Source of the DNA: Adiantum capillus-veneris
Lineage: Eukaryota; Streptophyta; Polypodiopsida; Polypodiales; Pteridaceae
Direction: 5' to 3'
Assembly (NCBI GenBank): GCA_014529385.2
Contig: CM043971.1
Span: 52,549,209-52,613,208, forward strand
DNA: 64,000 bases
How positions within the stretch are numbered: the stretch's first letter is position 1; each line of letters begins with the position of its first letter. This document shows positions 9,758-20,267 of this stretch, piece after piece. A program made the position numbers and the translations under genes. Below the pieces are notes generated by a model, which saw nothing but the letters and a program-made list of their open reading frames with translations, did not search any database and was not told the origin of the DNA.

Positions 9758-9873
9758 CTTAGGATGCACAAGTATGTAGATGCTTACATATGCAACTAAC
9801 AAATGGAAGGTGGAACTTGGACGTAGTCGCGTAAGGCATTCAAAAGTATGAGTGCAAGTGAGTCGTGACTTAC

Positions 9874-10137
9874 TTTTTAATGAAAAGGCTTTCGAGGCCA
9901 ACAAACAACTGAGTATAAAATGACAGCACGAATAGAAACGAGCAAGGAGCCATGTCAGTGTAAGCTGCAGGAGGCATGTCTGTTTCCACTGGAAAAGCTT
10001 GCAAGGCAGTTAGAGCAATTATCGTGGGCACCACCAAACTAAGACGCCCAGCTAATTCTTTAGGGTGGAACTGAACTGCTGTAAATGACAAGAACACACA
10101 TGCCAATGTGGGCAACACAAGCTTGAATAAATAGTAC
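9874..10137 (-). CDS. Pentameric ligand-gated ion channel-like gene: M1-M3 exon
   Basis: The exon has a polypyrimidine acceptor (TTTTTTTTTCTTGCAG) just upstream and a strong donor AAAAA|GTAAGTC at 9874. It encodes about 87 residues. YYLFKLVLPTLACVFLSF is a good M1. LAGRLSLVVPTIIALTALQ has the Arg-x-Ser pattern and small/hydrophobic spacing of the pore-lining M2. After a short ETDMPPAAYT linker comes M3 (FLFVLSFYTQLFVGLESLF). This order, the pre-M1 YY and the M2-M3 linker Pro are hallmarks of Cys-loop/pLGIC channels. The exon lies downstream of the ligand-binding exons on the same strand. There are no stops or frameshifts. Ion selectivity and ligand cannot be told. Confidence 0.78.
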
Positions 10138-10440
10138 CTGCAAGAAAAAAAAAGTTTTGTTCACAAGAAAATCCATACACATACATACTTGCGGGCAGGC
10201 ATGCATGCGGGTGTGCATGTAAACGGTTCAAAAGTTTCATAAGTTAGAAACTAGTTTCTAGGCAACTCTGCTTGAGCCTGAAAATAAGTGAATATGCAAT
10301 TAGGGTCTACGACCCTTCCTTGGCATGTTGTAGTGCATGAGTTCAATACTGTGTAATAAAATTCCCCTCTCACGATCATATGTGTGCGGTGTGCGTGCAT
10401 GCACACACACGCACGTGCACACACACACATATGTAATAGT

Positions 10441-10607
10441 ATCTTTAAACACTTTGTGTATAACTATATGCGTGCATGTGCCATGAGAAAGCTCCATGCT
10501 CCATGCAAAATCCTTGCCATATTACATATCTTTAAACACTTTGTGTATAACTATATGCGTGCATGTGCCATGAGAAAGCTCCATGCTCCATGCAAAATCC
10601 TTGCCAT
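10441..10607. repeat. 88-bp local duplication inside the channel-like gene
   Basis: The segment ATCTTTAAACACTTTGTGTA through CAAAATCCTTGCCAT occurs at 10441-10520 and again at 10529-10608. The second channel copy (near 23710-23790) has only one, so this duplicated after the larger duplication or was lost there. Confidence 0.8.
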
Positions 10608-10757
10608 TCTATTCGATGCATGTATTGTAATGCTCAAGAGTATATTTCACTCGCTCAGCGTACAACTTATCCCAGCGAATCGTAAAACTGTCCATGTCCA
10701 ATGGATTTGTCATTTCTTTGTTTTCATCAACAAAACTATCTTCTATAAAGACACACT

Positions 10758-10927
10758 TTAGATTTTCTTTAGAAAACGCATCAAGTATTTCTTTCCTTTG
10801 GCTGACATATGCTTCCTGTAAGTCTTGTAGCTATCTTGTGTCAAGAATGTTTCCTTCCATGCTTGGATCATGCCACATGTGCTTGATACTGTGATTTTCT
10901 TCAAAGTCCAGCCCGAAATTTTGCTCA
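10758..10927 (-). pseudogene. Channel-like gene: exon C (frameshifted relative to copy 2)
   Basis: After an acceptor (ATTCATGTAG, exon from 10927) the frame SKISGWTLKKITVSSTCGMIQ follows. It enters with two nucleotides and so matches the one-nucleotide overhang of exon B. It would follow the Cys-loop strand in the extracellular domain. Compared with copy 2 (24122 downwards) this copy lacks 14 nt near 10835. This shifts the frame and gives a stop at 10758. Downstream a further in-frame TAG differs from copy 2. Either the exon ends earlier than the open frame suggests, or this copy is broken here. Confidence 0.5.
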
Positions 10928-11059
10928 CTACATGAATAGCAACGTACATTAAAAATATAGCACCAACATGTGTGTGTGTGTGTGTGTGTGGGTGGGTAGG
11001 GGGGGGCGGGGGTGGGGGGGGGGGGATCCATTCATACTTCAATCATGTATAAGTATTTA

Positions 11060-11320
11060 CACAAGAAGATTTAGAATTTTGCGCATACGAGTCTTTTCCA
11101 ATGTTTTTCATACAATGAATAACATCATGAGCTTCTGCTCAAGAGGCACCACATACCTAGCTAGGTACAATTGGGGGCAGGGGACCACCAATCCCCCCCA
11201 CCAAGCCGGTGGTCCCCTGCTCCCAATCGTACCTAGCTAGGTCTGCGGTGCCTCCCTCACAGAAGCTCGGTAAGTCGCAACGTGGGAATTATTGTGAGAA
11301 TTTATCCAAAACCTCTTGTG
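11060..11320. mobile_element. MITE family A copy 2 (intron B-C)
   Basis: Starts CACAAGAAGATTTAG and ends CCTCTTGTG. The long central inverted repeat has CCTAGCTAGG arms around GGGGACC/GGTCCCC. It sits in the intron between exons B and C. The matching intron of copy 2 has the same element at 24231-24509, so the insertion predates the gene duplication. Confidence 0.75.
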
Positions 11321-11499
11321 AATTACATTATTCCAACCTGCTGCCCTGCGACTTCTTTGTAGTTTGTATGCTCATAGGATCAAACCTTAAATCTTGTTCC
11401 AATTAGTAGGCATTTTAGATTACTCACAAAGTCCTCCTTACTGTGCACATTGATTCCCTTTCGAAAAAACAAGAGGCACATATTAACACTAATACTTAC

Positions 11500-12031
11500 T
11501 TGGGGAGAGCTCTAAAACGTTGCCTTTTCCAACCTTCTGATTCTGGAAATACCATGCACCATAGTTACTTGGGGAGAGCTCTGCATCGTCTCCAACCTTT
11601 TGTTTCAATAAGCCTTTTGTAAGTTGAAGCCATGTCCTGCTGGAATAAGGGTTGAGGACATCGCTGGTAAGACTCTGAACATCAAATGGAAAGTATTGAA
11701 AGTTCATCTCACTTGCACATGTAGCATCCACATTGAGATACCACAATCTTCTCCAGAAGCATTGAGGATCATTCTTGTCAGCGGCTTCTATGCATTTGTC
11801 GAGTGACAAAAAATCTCCCATGGATGTGTATATGGATGGCACGGGAGTAGATGATTGGATTGCATTCAATTCACATCCTGGCAGACGAAGGGGGGGCACC
11901 CACACATTGTCGCAACATGACTCTAATTGGGGGTTGTTATCACAACGAAACTTGCACTTGCCATCCACATCCATTTCACTTGAACCTTGATCCAAGTAAT
12001 CATACCAATGAAAGATCATTTGAATTTCGGC
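11500..12031 (-). CDS. Pentameric ligand-gated ion channel-like gene: ligand-binding exon B
   Basis: Acceptor ATATTGTAG|GCC (12032) and donor CCCCAA|GTAAGTA (11499) bound an open exon of 177 codons plus one nucleotide. It reads AEIQMIFHWYDYLDQ (the conserved Trp-x-Asp of the second strand), then CCDNVWVPPLRLPGCELNA (the 'W.P' loop A region), then LWYLNVDATCASEMNFQYFPFDVQSL. The last block is the signature Cys-loop sequence with the invariant FPFD. The second Cys of the usual loop is replaced (position reads S/L), as in prokaryotic homologues. The last 40 residues contain a short internal repeat (ELSPSNY and ELSPSKY). These channels sit in membranes with this domain outside the cell. No stops are present. 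Confidence 0.78.
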
Positions 12032-12040
12032 CTACAATAT

Positions 12041-12286
12041 CACAAGAAGTTTTGGACAAATTCTCACAATAATTCCCACATTGTGACTTACTTCGACATA
12101 GCTTTTGTGAGGGAGGCACCACATACCTAGCTACGTACACCGGGGCCGGTGGGCCCCTACCCCCAATCATACCTAGCTAGGTATGCGGTGCCTCTAGAAC
12201 AAAACCTCATGATGTTATGCATTGTATGAAAAACACTAAAAAAAACTCCTTTTACCTACATGAGAAAAAATCTAAATCTTCTTGTG
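12041..12286. mobile_element. MITE family A copy 3 (intron A-B)
   Basis: CACAAGAAGTTTTGGAC start and TCTTCTTGTG end, with the same palindromic CCTAGCTA centre. It occupies most of the intron between exons A and B. An orthologous copy is at 27137-27364. Confidence 0.75.
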
Positions 12287-12329
12287 AATACCAGGGATGC
12301 ATTTGAATACTTAGTTTAAGTGCATCTAG

Positions 12330-12332
<3 letters not shown>

Positions 12333-12361
<29 letters not shown>
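12333..12361. repeat. (AC)n microsatellite
   Basis: AC run in intron A-B. The partial second gene copy stops being similar at the corresponding AC run (27415-27431). Confidence 0.9.
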
Positions 12362-12364
<3 letters not shown>

Positions 12365-12395
12365 ACAATAGAATGTATAGTGGACAATGTTGAAC

Positions 12396-12695
12396 CTGGA
12401 AAGAGCCACCAGAGGGGTCGATGGCCTTGAGTTCCAGAAGTCGGAGGTCGAACAACACCAACTTCATGGCATAGCCCTGCTGGCAGAGGGTGTCAAAAGG
12501 GCTAGTGCCGTCCAAGGGGGGGACGTAGGAGACAAAGGGGTCGCTGTTGTTGATGCAGGCGCCAACATCCAACAGCCTGGTCAAGTTCGCACTGCTTGCA
12601 AATGCCGATATTCTCCCTGGAAAGACGCGCCTAGTGCCGGCCAAACCCACATTCACCATGTTTTGTTGGGCGCCAGAATATCCCGGCGAGCCCAT
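12396..12695 (-). CDS. Pentameric ligand-gated ion channel-like gene: exon A (N-terminal)
   Basis: Exactly 100 codons from ATG 12695 to a donor CCAG|GTTCA at 12396 in phase 0, matching exon B. The C-terminal part, VPPLDGTSPFDTLCQQGYAM then KLVLFDLRLLELKAIDPSGGSF, resembles the first beta strand of pLGIC ectodomains (V.L.L..I..ID...G.F). Reading upstream of the ATG, the frame LPLVFIVISLMGSPGYSGAQ is hydrophobic and signal-peptide-like. It is cut by a TAG at about 12729 next to a possible acceptor (GGTGTAG), so the true start may lie in an earlier exon. ATG 12695 is therefore a minimal start. Confidence 0.65.
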
Positions 12696-12801
12696 TAATG
12701 ATATTACTATGAAGACGAGCGGCAGCTACACCCGTAGTGCATTTAAATTAGCCTACCCCTTGCAGGCGGGCAACTGCTGCAATACAACTTCCTCTAAATG
12801 T

Positions 12802-12808
12802 CTATATA
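12802..12808 (-). promoter_or_regulatory. Possible TATA box for the channel-like gene
   Basis: TATATAG on the minus strand lies about 110 bp upstream of the exon A ATG. It is a weak call because the surrounding sequence is AT-rich and the first exon is uncertain. Confidence 0.25.
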
Positions 12809-12829
12809 AAATTTGAGCAATCATCTGAT

Positions 12830-14820
12830 TCGGCTTCTAATCTTCTCCTCAACGCCAAACCAATGTCTGCGCTAATAATATTTCTCTCTTAAGGCCACAG
12901 CAACCTGCGTTGATAATATCATGCACAAGGAGTTTTAGTCCAGAAGAGAAAACACCATGGTTTCTCACATTATCTCCCTCTCTCAAGTAGGGAAGAAATT
13001 AGGGAGATCTTTTTCCATATGGAATAGAGAGGTGAATACAAAAATCCAATTTCCATGAGGAAAACATAATGTCGTAGTAGTCGAAATAGTTTTCCCTAAT
13101 GTAAAAGTGAGACTGTCAAGTTTACGTGTAAGTGAGAAATTATTTCCTTCAAGGGAGTCTTTTTCACATCACTCACATATGAAACCAATAAAATATTGAA
13201 GGAAAAAAATTAACATGAGAGAATCTAAGTAAGAAAATTTTCATGTACAAAAAAGAGTGCTTAGTTATCCCACATGAGTAAAGAATGACTTTTCCTCACA
13301 ATGAGTTTTTATAATTCACATGAGTGACTCATCACTCTACTTTCTTATTGCACATTTCACACATGAGAAAACAATTCCTACATGAATACAATTATTTGTA
13401 TGATTGGGTCAAAAAACAATTTTGGAATGACACTTATATTTATTTGAATACTCACATGAGATTAATCATTTGTATAAATAGATCAATAGAATAATGCTAA
13501 TGACATATCGTTTTCTCCAAGATTTTATTTCTTTGGCCCTCACTACATCAGCAAAAACAATCAATTTGCCACCCAACAAGCAATTATTATTTGCGCTTTT
13601 CTTCATGATTGTCAACCCCCAAGCACGATTTTTATCAGAGCACTTGTGAATCATTCAATAATGAGCAGACATAGCTAAAGTAGATCCTAGGCAATCAATT
13701 ACATTGAGTTGATTACTTGCTCCTCCTTCTTAAGTTGATAAAGTTTATTTTGGGATAAATGATCCCTTGCAAAGTAAACCCTCATTGGTAGTCCATGCTT
13801 TCGCACTTCAACCATGCTTTACTAGACCTGCATACTAAATCCAACTCATAAATCTGCAAAGACTTGTGTTTTAAAACAATCAAGTACAACACCAATTCCT
13901 AGATATTTTGAGTTCTTTAAGATAATTTGAGATTATCTGGATTGAAAGAAATATTTCAAAGTTATTTTTTGGTGTAGACAATTTTTGAGGTGAACTACTT
14001 ACCTCAAAAGATACAACATTAGGTATTCATGTTTTGCTATCAATCCTCCATTTTCTCCTCTCTACAATCTCTTCAGTCCTGACACTTTTAGCTTAATGCA
14101 CAATTATACACTCATCAATAATTTACCACATTACTACTTTACGGCCGCCATTGATATGATCAGAATTCCTTACAAGTGCAATTGACAACATAAGAAAATT
14201 ATAGACATAATAGACAAGGTTTAAGCCCACCACATTCTCAAGTGACTACAATCTTCAGAAACTTCAAACCTATCAAGCAAGACAGCATTTAAGTACGTGA
14301 ACCTTCAACTAGCAAGCAAATCCACACTTACCACATTTACGTAACCTGCTCTATTATATGATCAAAATTTCCACGAAAAAACTTGTGCACATATATTGCT
14401 TTAGGAGTAGCTAAATGTAAAGAGAGTATTCATTTCAATGGCTGTGATCAAGGTTTCTCTATACCTGATTTCTCTATACCTGATGACACCTAGAAGAACT
14501 GTCTTGAAAGAACCTCTTCCATATCTGTGAGACTTGATTAAAAGACACTTAAACCCACTATAAAATACAAGCATCCGTGAGATATTAGACAAAGAGAGAA
14601 ACAAAGTTCTCTCACGTTCCAAGAAACAAGCTTGTTCAAACGAATGTAAGTACCCACTTCAAGTGTGAAAAGCAATCACCCTCACTTACCCCCTTGCAAT
14701 TAGCAAGTTGCCTGACCAAAACTTCTTGTCAAAGATTTAAAATTAAAAAGAAAAGACAAGGCTTAAAGTTGAAAAATAAAAAATTAGCTTATTTCTTTTC
14801 TTCCATGCTTTGGGGGTTGA
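12830..14820. other. AT-rich non-coding stretch
   Basis: No credible ORF, RNA gene or clear element ends. Several short words recur (for example CTCACATGAG and ACATGAGAAA), suggesting old repeats. Confidence 0.6.
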
Positions 14821-14824
14821 GAGC

Positions 14825-15040
14825 ACTGTTTGAGAAAACCATTTTCCCAAACATACAAAGTTCCTTTTCTTGAATTTTCCAAGAGGAAATTTAAAAATTT
14901 TATATTATTTTTTCATAATTTTACACTATTTTTCTCTATTTTGGGGTGGAATTTCTCCTCTTGTGCTTGCTCTCAATCGGCATTTTTTAAATTGAAAATG
15001 ACACGATATTAAGTTGAAACACATTTTTCCCAAAGAGTGG
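14825..15040. mobile_element. Diverged inverted copy of MITE family B
   Basis: CACTGTTTGAGAAAACC start and ACATTTTTCCCAAAGAGTG end mirror the 9551-9757 element in reverse orientation, and the internal sequence is also similar. A clean target duplication is not visible. Confidence 0.55.
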
Positions 15041-15087
15041 TGGAGAGAAATGAAAGCTCCACATGGGGAAAAGGGTCCGCTTCATGG

Positions 15088-15205
15088 GATTGGAAAAACT
15101 AGGCAAGGTTCACATTTTGCTATGCACTTTTACATGATCCCAAGGAGATTGGAAAAACTAGGCAAGGTTCACATTTTGCTATGCACTTTTACATGATCCC
15201 AAGGA
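15088..15205. repeat. 59-bp tandem duplication
   Basis: GATTGGAAAAACTAGGCAAG through CATGATCCCAAGGA occurs twice in direct succession. Confidence 0.9.
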
Positions 15206-15249
15206 GAATATTTAATTCTTACAGAAATGCGGTGAGTCAACTACACCTC

Positions 15250-15547
15250 AAAGTCAACTACACCTCTTTGAGGTGCAGTTGCTCTACCCCCCCTTTCATA
15301 TAACAATAACATTTCCCTTCAACGTGTGACCATAGCATCATGTTGTTAGACTTCTTGCTCTTACCAATTACCCCCTCCTATGTGGGGGGTACCTAATGAC
15401 CTAGAGGCCTCCCACACGAAGGGGGGTAATTTGTTATTTAAAGATTTTTTACCCCCTCTCTTCACATTCACACGTGAGGTGAGGGGTGATTTGTTATTTG
15501 GGTGGGGGGTAGAGCAACTGAAGCCCAAAGAGGTCTAGTTAACCTCA
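15250..15547. mobile_element. Palindromic MITE (family C)
   Basis: Left end AACTACACCTCTTTGAGGTG then GCAGTTGCTCTACCCCCC is matched in inverted form by GGGGGGTAGAGCAACTGAAG then CCCAAAGAGG at 15502-15547. Inner arms (TACCCCCTCC and GGGGGGTAATTTG) are also inverted. Element of about 300 bp, no ORF, target duplication unclear. Confidence 0.6.
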
Positions 15548-15612
15548 CAAGAGGGGGTAACAAGAAATTATGTGCTTTGGGATTCTTCAATTAGATTTCT
15601 TCTCATAATGAA

Positions 15613-18236
15613 AGAATAAAAACAAGTGATAAAATCACCAGCCTGCATGCATGATAAAAATTTCTTTTTGACATGCAATTTTTTCAAGCCCCCTTTCATA
15701 TGATTTGTGTAATGCAATTAACTTATATAATTTGCGATATATAACGTCAACTTAAAGATATAAACACAAAAAATCATGCATGATAAAAAATTCTTTTTGA
15801 CATGCAATTTTTCAAGCCTCCTTTCATATGATTTGTGTAATGCAATTAACTTATATAATTTGCCATATATAACGTCAACTTAAAGATATAAACACAAAAA
15901 ATGACAGGCAATTTTGAGATTCTAGCATGTCAAATGACATGAGTTTATTTTTAAGCCCTTGACAAAAAAAATAGGAGTGAATTTTAGGCCTTCATCTGAG
16001 GCTAGATCCCACTTTAAAATCTCTACATCACTAAGCCTTAAAATTTAAACAAACTTAAGCACAGAGAATTGAATTAAAAAAAGCACCCTTAAGCTCTACA
16101 CACTAAGCTTTAGATCCCTATGCTCTACACCTCACTTTCAAAATTCTACATTTTTTAGCTCCAGAGTCCCTTTTACAAATTTAAAATTGTAAATCCCTAA
16201 GTTGTAAATCCCACTTTAAAAGCTTAAAAGTTCTAAGTCCTAAAACTCTAGCGTCTCGGGATGACCCTCTCCCTACTTGTGGATCCATGTAACATTTTCA
16301 CTTTCTTTAATTCAAAGTTTTACCTTCGAATAAAAACAAGTGATAAAATCACCAGGCATGATAAAAATTTCTTTTTGACATGCAATTTTTCAAGCCCCCT
16401 TTCATATGCTTTATGTAATGCAATCAACTTATATAAATTGCCATATATAACGTTAACTTAAAGATATAAAAAGAAAAAATGAAATGCAATTTTGAGATTC
16501 TAGCATGTCAAATGACATAAGTTTTTTTAAAACACTTGTTTTGATAGGCAAAATAGCCCTTGACAAAAAAAATAGGTATTAGTTTTAGACATTGATATGA
16601 GGTTAGATCCCACTTTAAAATGTCTACATCTCTAAGCTTTTTTTTTAAAAAAACATAAGCACATAGAATTGAATTAGAAAAGCACCTTTAAGCTCTACAC
16701 TCTAAGCTTTAGATTCCTATGCTCTACACCCCACTTTAAAAATTTTATATTTTTAAGCTCTAGAGCCCCTTTTACAAATTTAAAACTATAGATCCCTAAG
16801 TTGTAAATCCCACTTTAAAAGCTTTAACACTAGGTTGGTAACCTAACAGGACATAAAAGTGTCCTTTCAGGGTTTTGAAAAAAACCTCCAAAATCATAGT
16901 AGATCCACTCATTTTGTAAAATCCTTTCATGAGGTTATAGTTCAAGGCCTACTACACATGGAAAAAATCATAAACTTATAAAGTTTCTCATCTTTTGGTC
17001 ACACCAAGCCTCCAAAGTTGATGGACCAGTGCATTTTCATCAAAACAGTTATTTTTTACATTTTGTTGCATAAAAATAAGATTAGGGAATTTTGTAGGAC
17101 TTGAGATAAATTCCCTAGTTAACTTCAATGGGTTGGTGATCAGAACATATGATTGCTTCTCACTCACTATTTTTTGTTTTGCCAAAATAAATAGGTACAA
17201 AAAAGTTGAATTTTTACCATTCTGCAAACCTATCATCAAAGTTTCTATAGCCACGCTCAATACAAATAATATATGCATGTTTTCTTAGTTTCCTATTGTA
17301 CTTTACGTTCATAAGGAGTCATGGAGCATGTCAAAAGAATACTACATCTCTTACCAAGGGGAATCTTGGGGACAAAGATGAAGTGCTAAATACAACAAAC
17401 ATGAAAAAAACTGGGCTCAACATTATGAGTTGTAGAATCCCATAGAAACTATTCAATATCTAGCCAAATTTGATCCTTATGACTAGATATGGTTACTACC
17501 TACAAAATGCATGTAGTTGTCACAAGAAACTAACAATATTGAAAAAGCTATACTTGATATACTAGAATGTTTCGTTTTCTTCTATAATTGAAAAAACCAA
17601 CCATCCTTGTATACTATGAAAAATAGGGTATTAGGTGCCCCAAAACTCAAGGAATACTAGCTTTATGTTACAATATGCGACATAGAAAATAAAAAATGCA
17701 TTTGGATATCATGAAATCCACCAAAAAAATCATAGAAGAGCTAAAATTGGCTAAAAAACAGGATTTGACAATTTTTGTAGTTTGGTCATAACTTACAACT
17801 TTAATATTTATTTCTCCCTAGAAGCATCAAGACATGTTGAGGACTACTAAAGATAGTTCTCTAGCATTATAGACCTCACAAACATGAATTCTAGAGTGGT
17901 ATAATTGCAAAAAGTTGAAAAAAGCCAAAAACAGGACCCGTTTTTTCACACAGTTTAGGTTGTGAAATGTTGTGCAAGGACAAGGTTAAAGATGGAATTG
18001 ATATTCCAAAAAAATGTCGAGTTTTTTTCAGCTCATGAGACAACTTTTTAGATGGATAGCACCTCAAAATCCATTTTGAAACTCTTGACATAATTCAAGG
18101 AAAATGGTCACTTAAGAGGACATAAAAGTGTCCCATTACCAACCTAGTGTTAAAGTTATGAGTCTTGAAACTCTAGCGTCTCGGGGTGGATCTATATAAC
18201 ATTTTCACTTTCGTTAATTCAAAGTTTTACCTTTTA
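15613..18236. repeat. Tandem duplication of a ~0.7 kb AT-rich unit
   Basis: Unit 1 (15613-16320) and unit 2 (16328-16823 plus 18154-18236) share GAATAAAAACAAGTGATAAA, GACATGCAATTTTT, AGATCCCACTTTAAAATGTC-like lines and the ACTCTAGCGTCTCGGG end. Unit 2 is split by the 16828-18149 element. Unit 1 also has its own 129-bp tandem repeat (15646-15902). No coding potential. Confidence 0.8.
16828..18149. mobile_element. Non-autonomous piggyBac-like element with TTAA flanks
   Basis: A 1322-bp insertion starts CACTAGGTTGGTAA and ends TTACCAACCTAGTG, perfect 14-bp inverted termini. Each end is followed inward by a hairpin GGACATAAAAGTGTCC. Both flanks are TTAA (16824-16827 and 18150-18153), and the other copy of the duplicated host unit gives the empty site. 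TTAA duplication is the signature of piggyBac elements. No transposase ORF: only short minus-strand frames at 17278-16988 and 18091-17891. Confidence 0.7.
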
Positions 18237-18244
18237 AAAAAAAC

Positions 18245-19422
18245 ACTCTAAGTCCTCATTGGATCGGAGATCTTACTTTAAAAGTTCTACATCTTTAAGT
18301 TCTGTACTTAGCTTTAAAATCTTTAAAAATAAAAATAAAAAATCTTTAAAGATTAAACACTAAAGGATAAATTTCTTCCATAAAGTTTTAACTAACAAAA
18401 ATGACAACTTTAGTCTAGTATCTCAAGTTTCAACGGGTGAAAGAAATTCTGAAAATGAAAAGGTGAGTAAAAGAACTTCTCAAATTTCAAACTGAAAAGG
18501 TGACTCTTGGGATTTGTGGAGCTTCTAAGGTTTTATCATTTAACATGTAAGGTTGTCAACTTTTCATGCTTTCAAAGGCATTGGGTAACCCAAAATCTTT
18601 TCCTTGATATACTGATATATGAGCGTTCATTTCATATTTCAAAACTCAAGACATGTCCATCATTAGATTTACACACTCTTTGTTTCAATGAGTGCCCACT
18701 ATCTTATTTCAACCAATCAACATTTTTGACCTATAAAAAAATGCTTAAAAATACAACTCAACCTTTTTTCTATTTTAGTCAGCAAAAAGAAAAGGCAACT
18801 CTATAGCCTTTGCCCTTTGGGCAGGCCAAACAAAACTCTAGGTCCTCATTGGATCATTGGAGACCTTACTTTAAAAGTTCTATATCTTTACGTTCTAAAT
18901 TTAGCTTTAAAATCTCTAAAAATAAAAATAAAAAATCTTTAAAAATTAAAGCTCTAAAAGATAAATTCCTTCCATAAAGTTTTAACTAACAAAAATGACA
19001 ACTTTAGTCTATTACCTCAAGTTTCAAGGGGTGAACTAAATTCTCAAAATGAAAAGGTAGTTAAAAGAACTTCTCAAAATTCAAAATGAAAAGGTGACTT
19101 TTGGGATTTGTGGAGCTCTAAGGCTTTATCATTTAACATGTAAGGTTGTCAAAGTTTCATGCTTTCAAACTTCAAAGGCATTGGACAACCCAAAATCTTT
19201 TTCTTGATATATGAGCGCTAATTTCATATTTCAAAACTCAAGACATGTCCATCATTAGATTTACACACTCTTCATTTCAATGAGTGCCCACTATCTTATT
19301 TCAACCAATCAACATTTTTGACCTATCAAAAAATACTTAGAAATACAACTCAACCTTTTTCATATTTTAGTCAGCAAAAAGAGAAGGCAACGCTATAGCC
19401 TTTGCCCTTTGGGCATGCCAAA
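18245..19422. repeat. Tandem duplication of a ~590-bp unit
   Basis: ACTCTAAGTCCTCATTGGAT at 18245 and ACTCTAGGTCCTCATTGGAT at 18835 open two units that stay alignable to GCCTTTGCCCTTTGGGCA. The following 250 bp (to 19680) contain no gene. Confidence 0.85.
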
Positions 19423-19680
19423 AAGATTGTTTATTTCTAGTTTCAAATCGTGTTGCATCTTTCTTGTATAAAAAGTTTTTTTTAACTAGTCACATCCTCC
19501 TTTGCACGCCTTTTGAGAACCATTTCCTTTCACTCCTTCCATTTAATGCTTCTTTATTTTAATGTGTGATTGTGATAGTAAAAATGGGATGGGGGCAATT
19601 TTTTAAGTGTGAAGTTGGAGGGGGTAATGCAAAACGGATAGTCCCCCTCTCGTGTGGGGGTACCCCTAGACTTTGAACTC

Positions 19681-19719
<39 letters not shown>

Positions 19720-19776
19720 AATGATGTATTAACATCTTCAAAAAGGCCAAAATGGCGTATGAGACCAAACCGTTAC
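19681..19776 (-). mobile_element. Short interspersed element with GA/CT tail, copy 2
   Basis: Inverted copy of the 7955 block: (GA)n, then ATGAAATGATGTATTAACAT, CTTCAAAAAGGCC and GAGACC. 19780-20267 has a repeated AGCTCCGATGCTCGATCAAT segment (20029 and 20215) but no recognised gene. Confidence 0.5.
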
Positions 19777-20267
19777 AAAATGATAAACCTGGCTAGAAAA
19801 AAGAGGGATACTAAAGTGAAACTAAAGGTGCTAATGATTGGAAATGTGTATGGTTTGTGTGATCACTGATACAATGTGTGCCCAATACAAGAGGGTGTAT
19901 AATGGGTGATGAGTCCATCCTCATATGCACTTTGGATGTCGAGCTAGTATGGCTCAAATCCTCTGTTGTAGTCTCCCGTCGATGTTGGGATGCTCCTCTC
20001 CTCAATGGTGGGCGTCTCTATCTCCCTAGCTCCGATGCTCGATCAATGAGAGTTCTGCGAGTGTGGGTATGAGCTGAGCTTTGTACTAGTGGCTACCCGT
20101 CTACTTGTCCAATGTCTGGTGTGAAGAAATCACCATGAATGTCAACTAGTATGGCTCGAACCTTCTGTTGTAATCTCGGTCGATGTTGTGAAGCTCCTCT
20201 TCTCTATCTCCCTAGCTCCGATGCTCGATCAATGAGAGTACCACCCTATCTGTCTTTCGAATTGTCT

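Noticed and set aside
16828-18149. Reading the CACTAGG-ended element as a CACTA transposon
   Set aside because: CACTA elements make 3-bp duplications. Here both flanks are TTAA and the empty site agrees with a 4-bp TTAA duplication.
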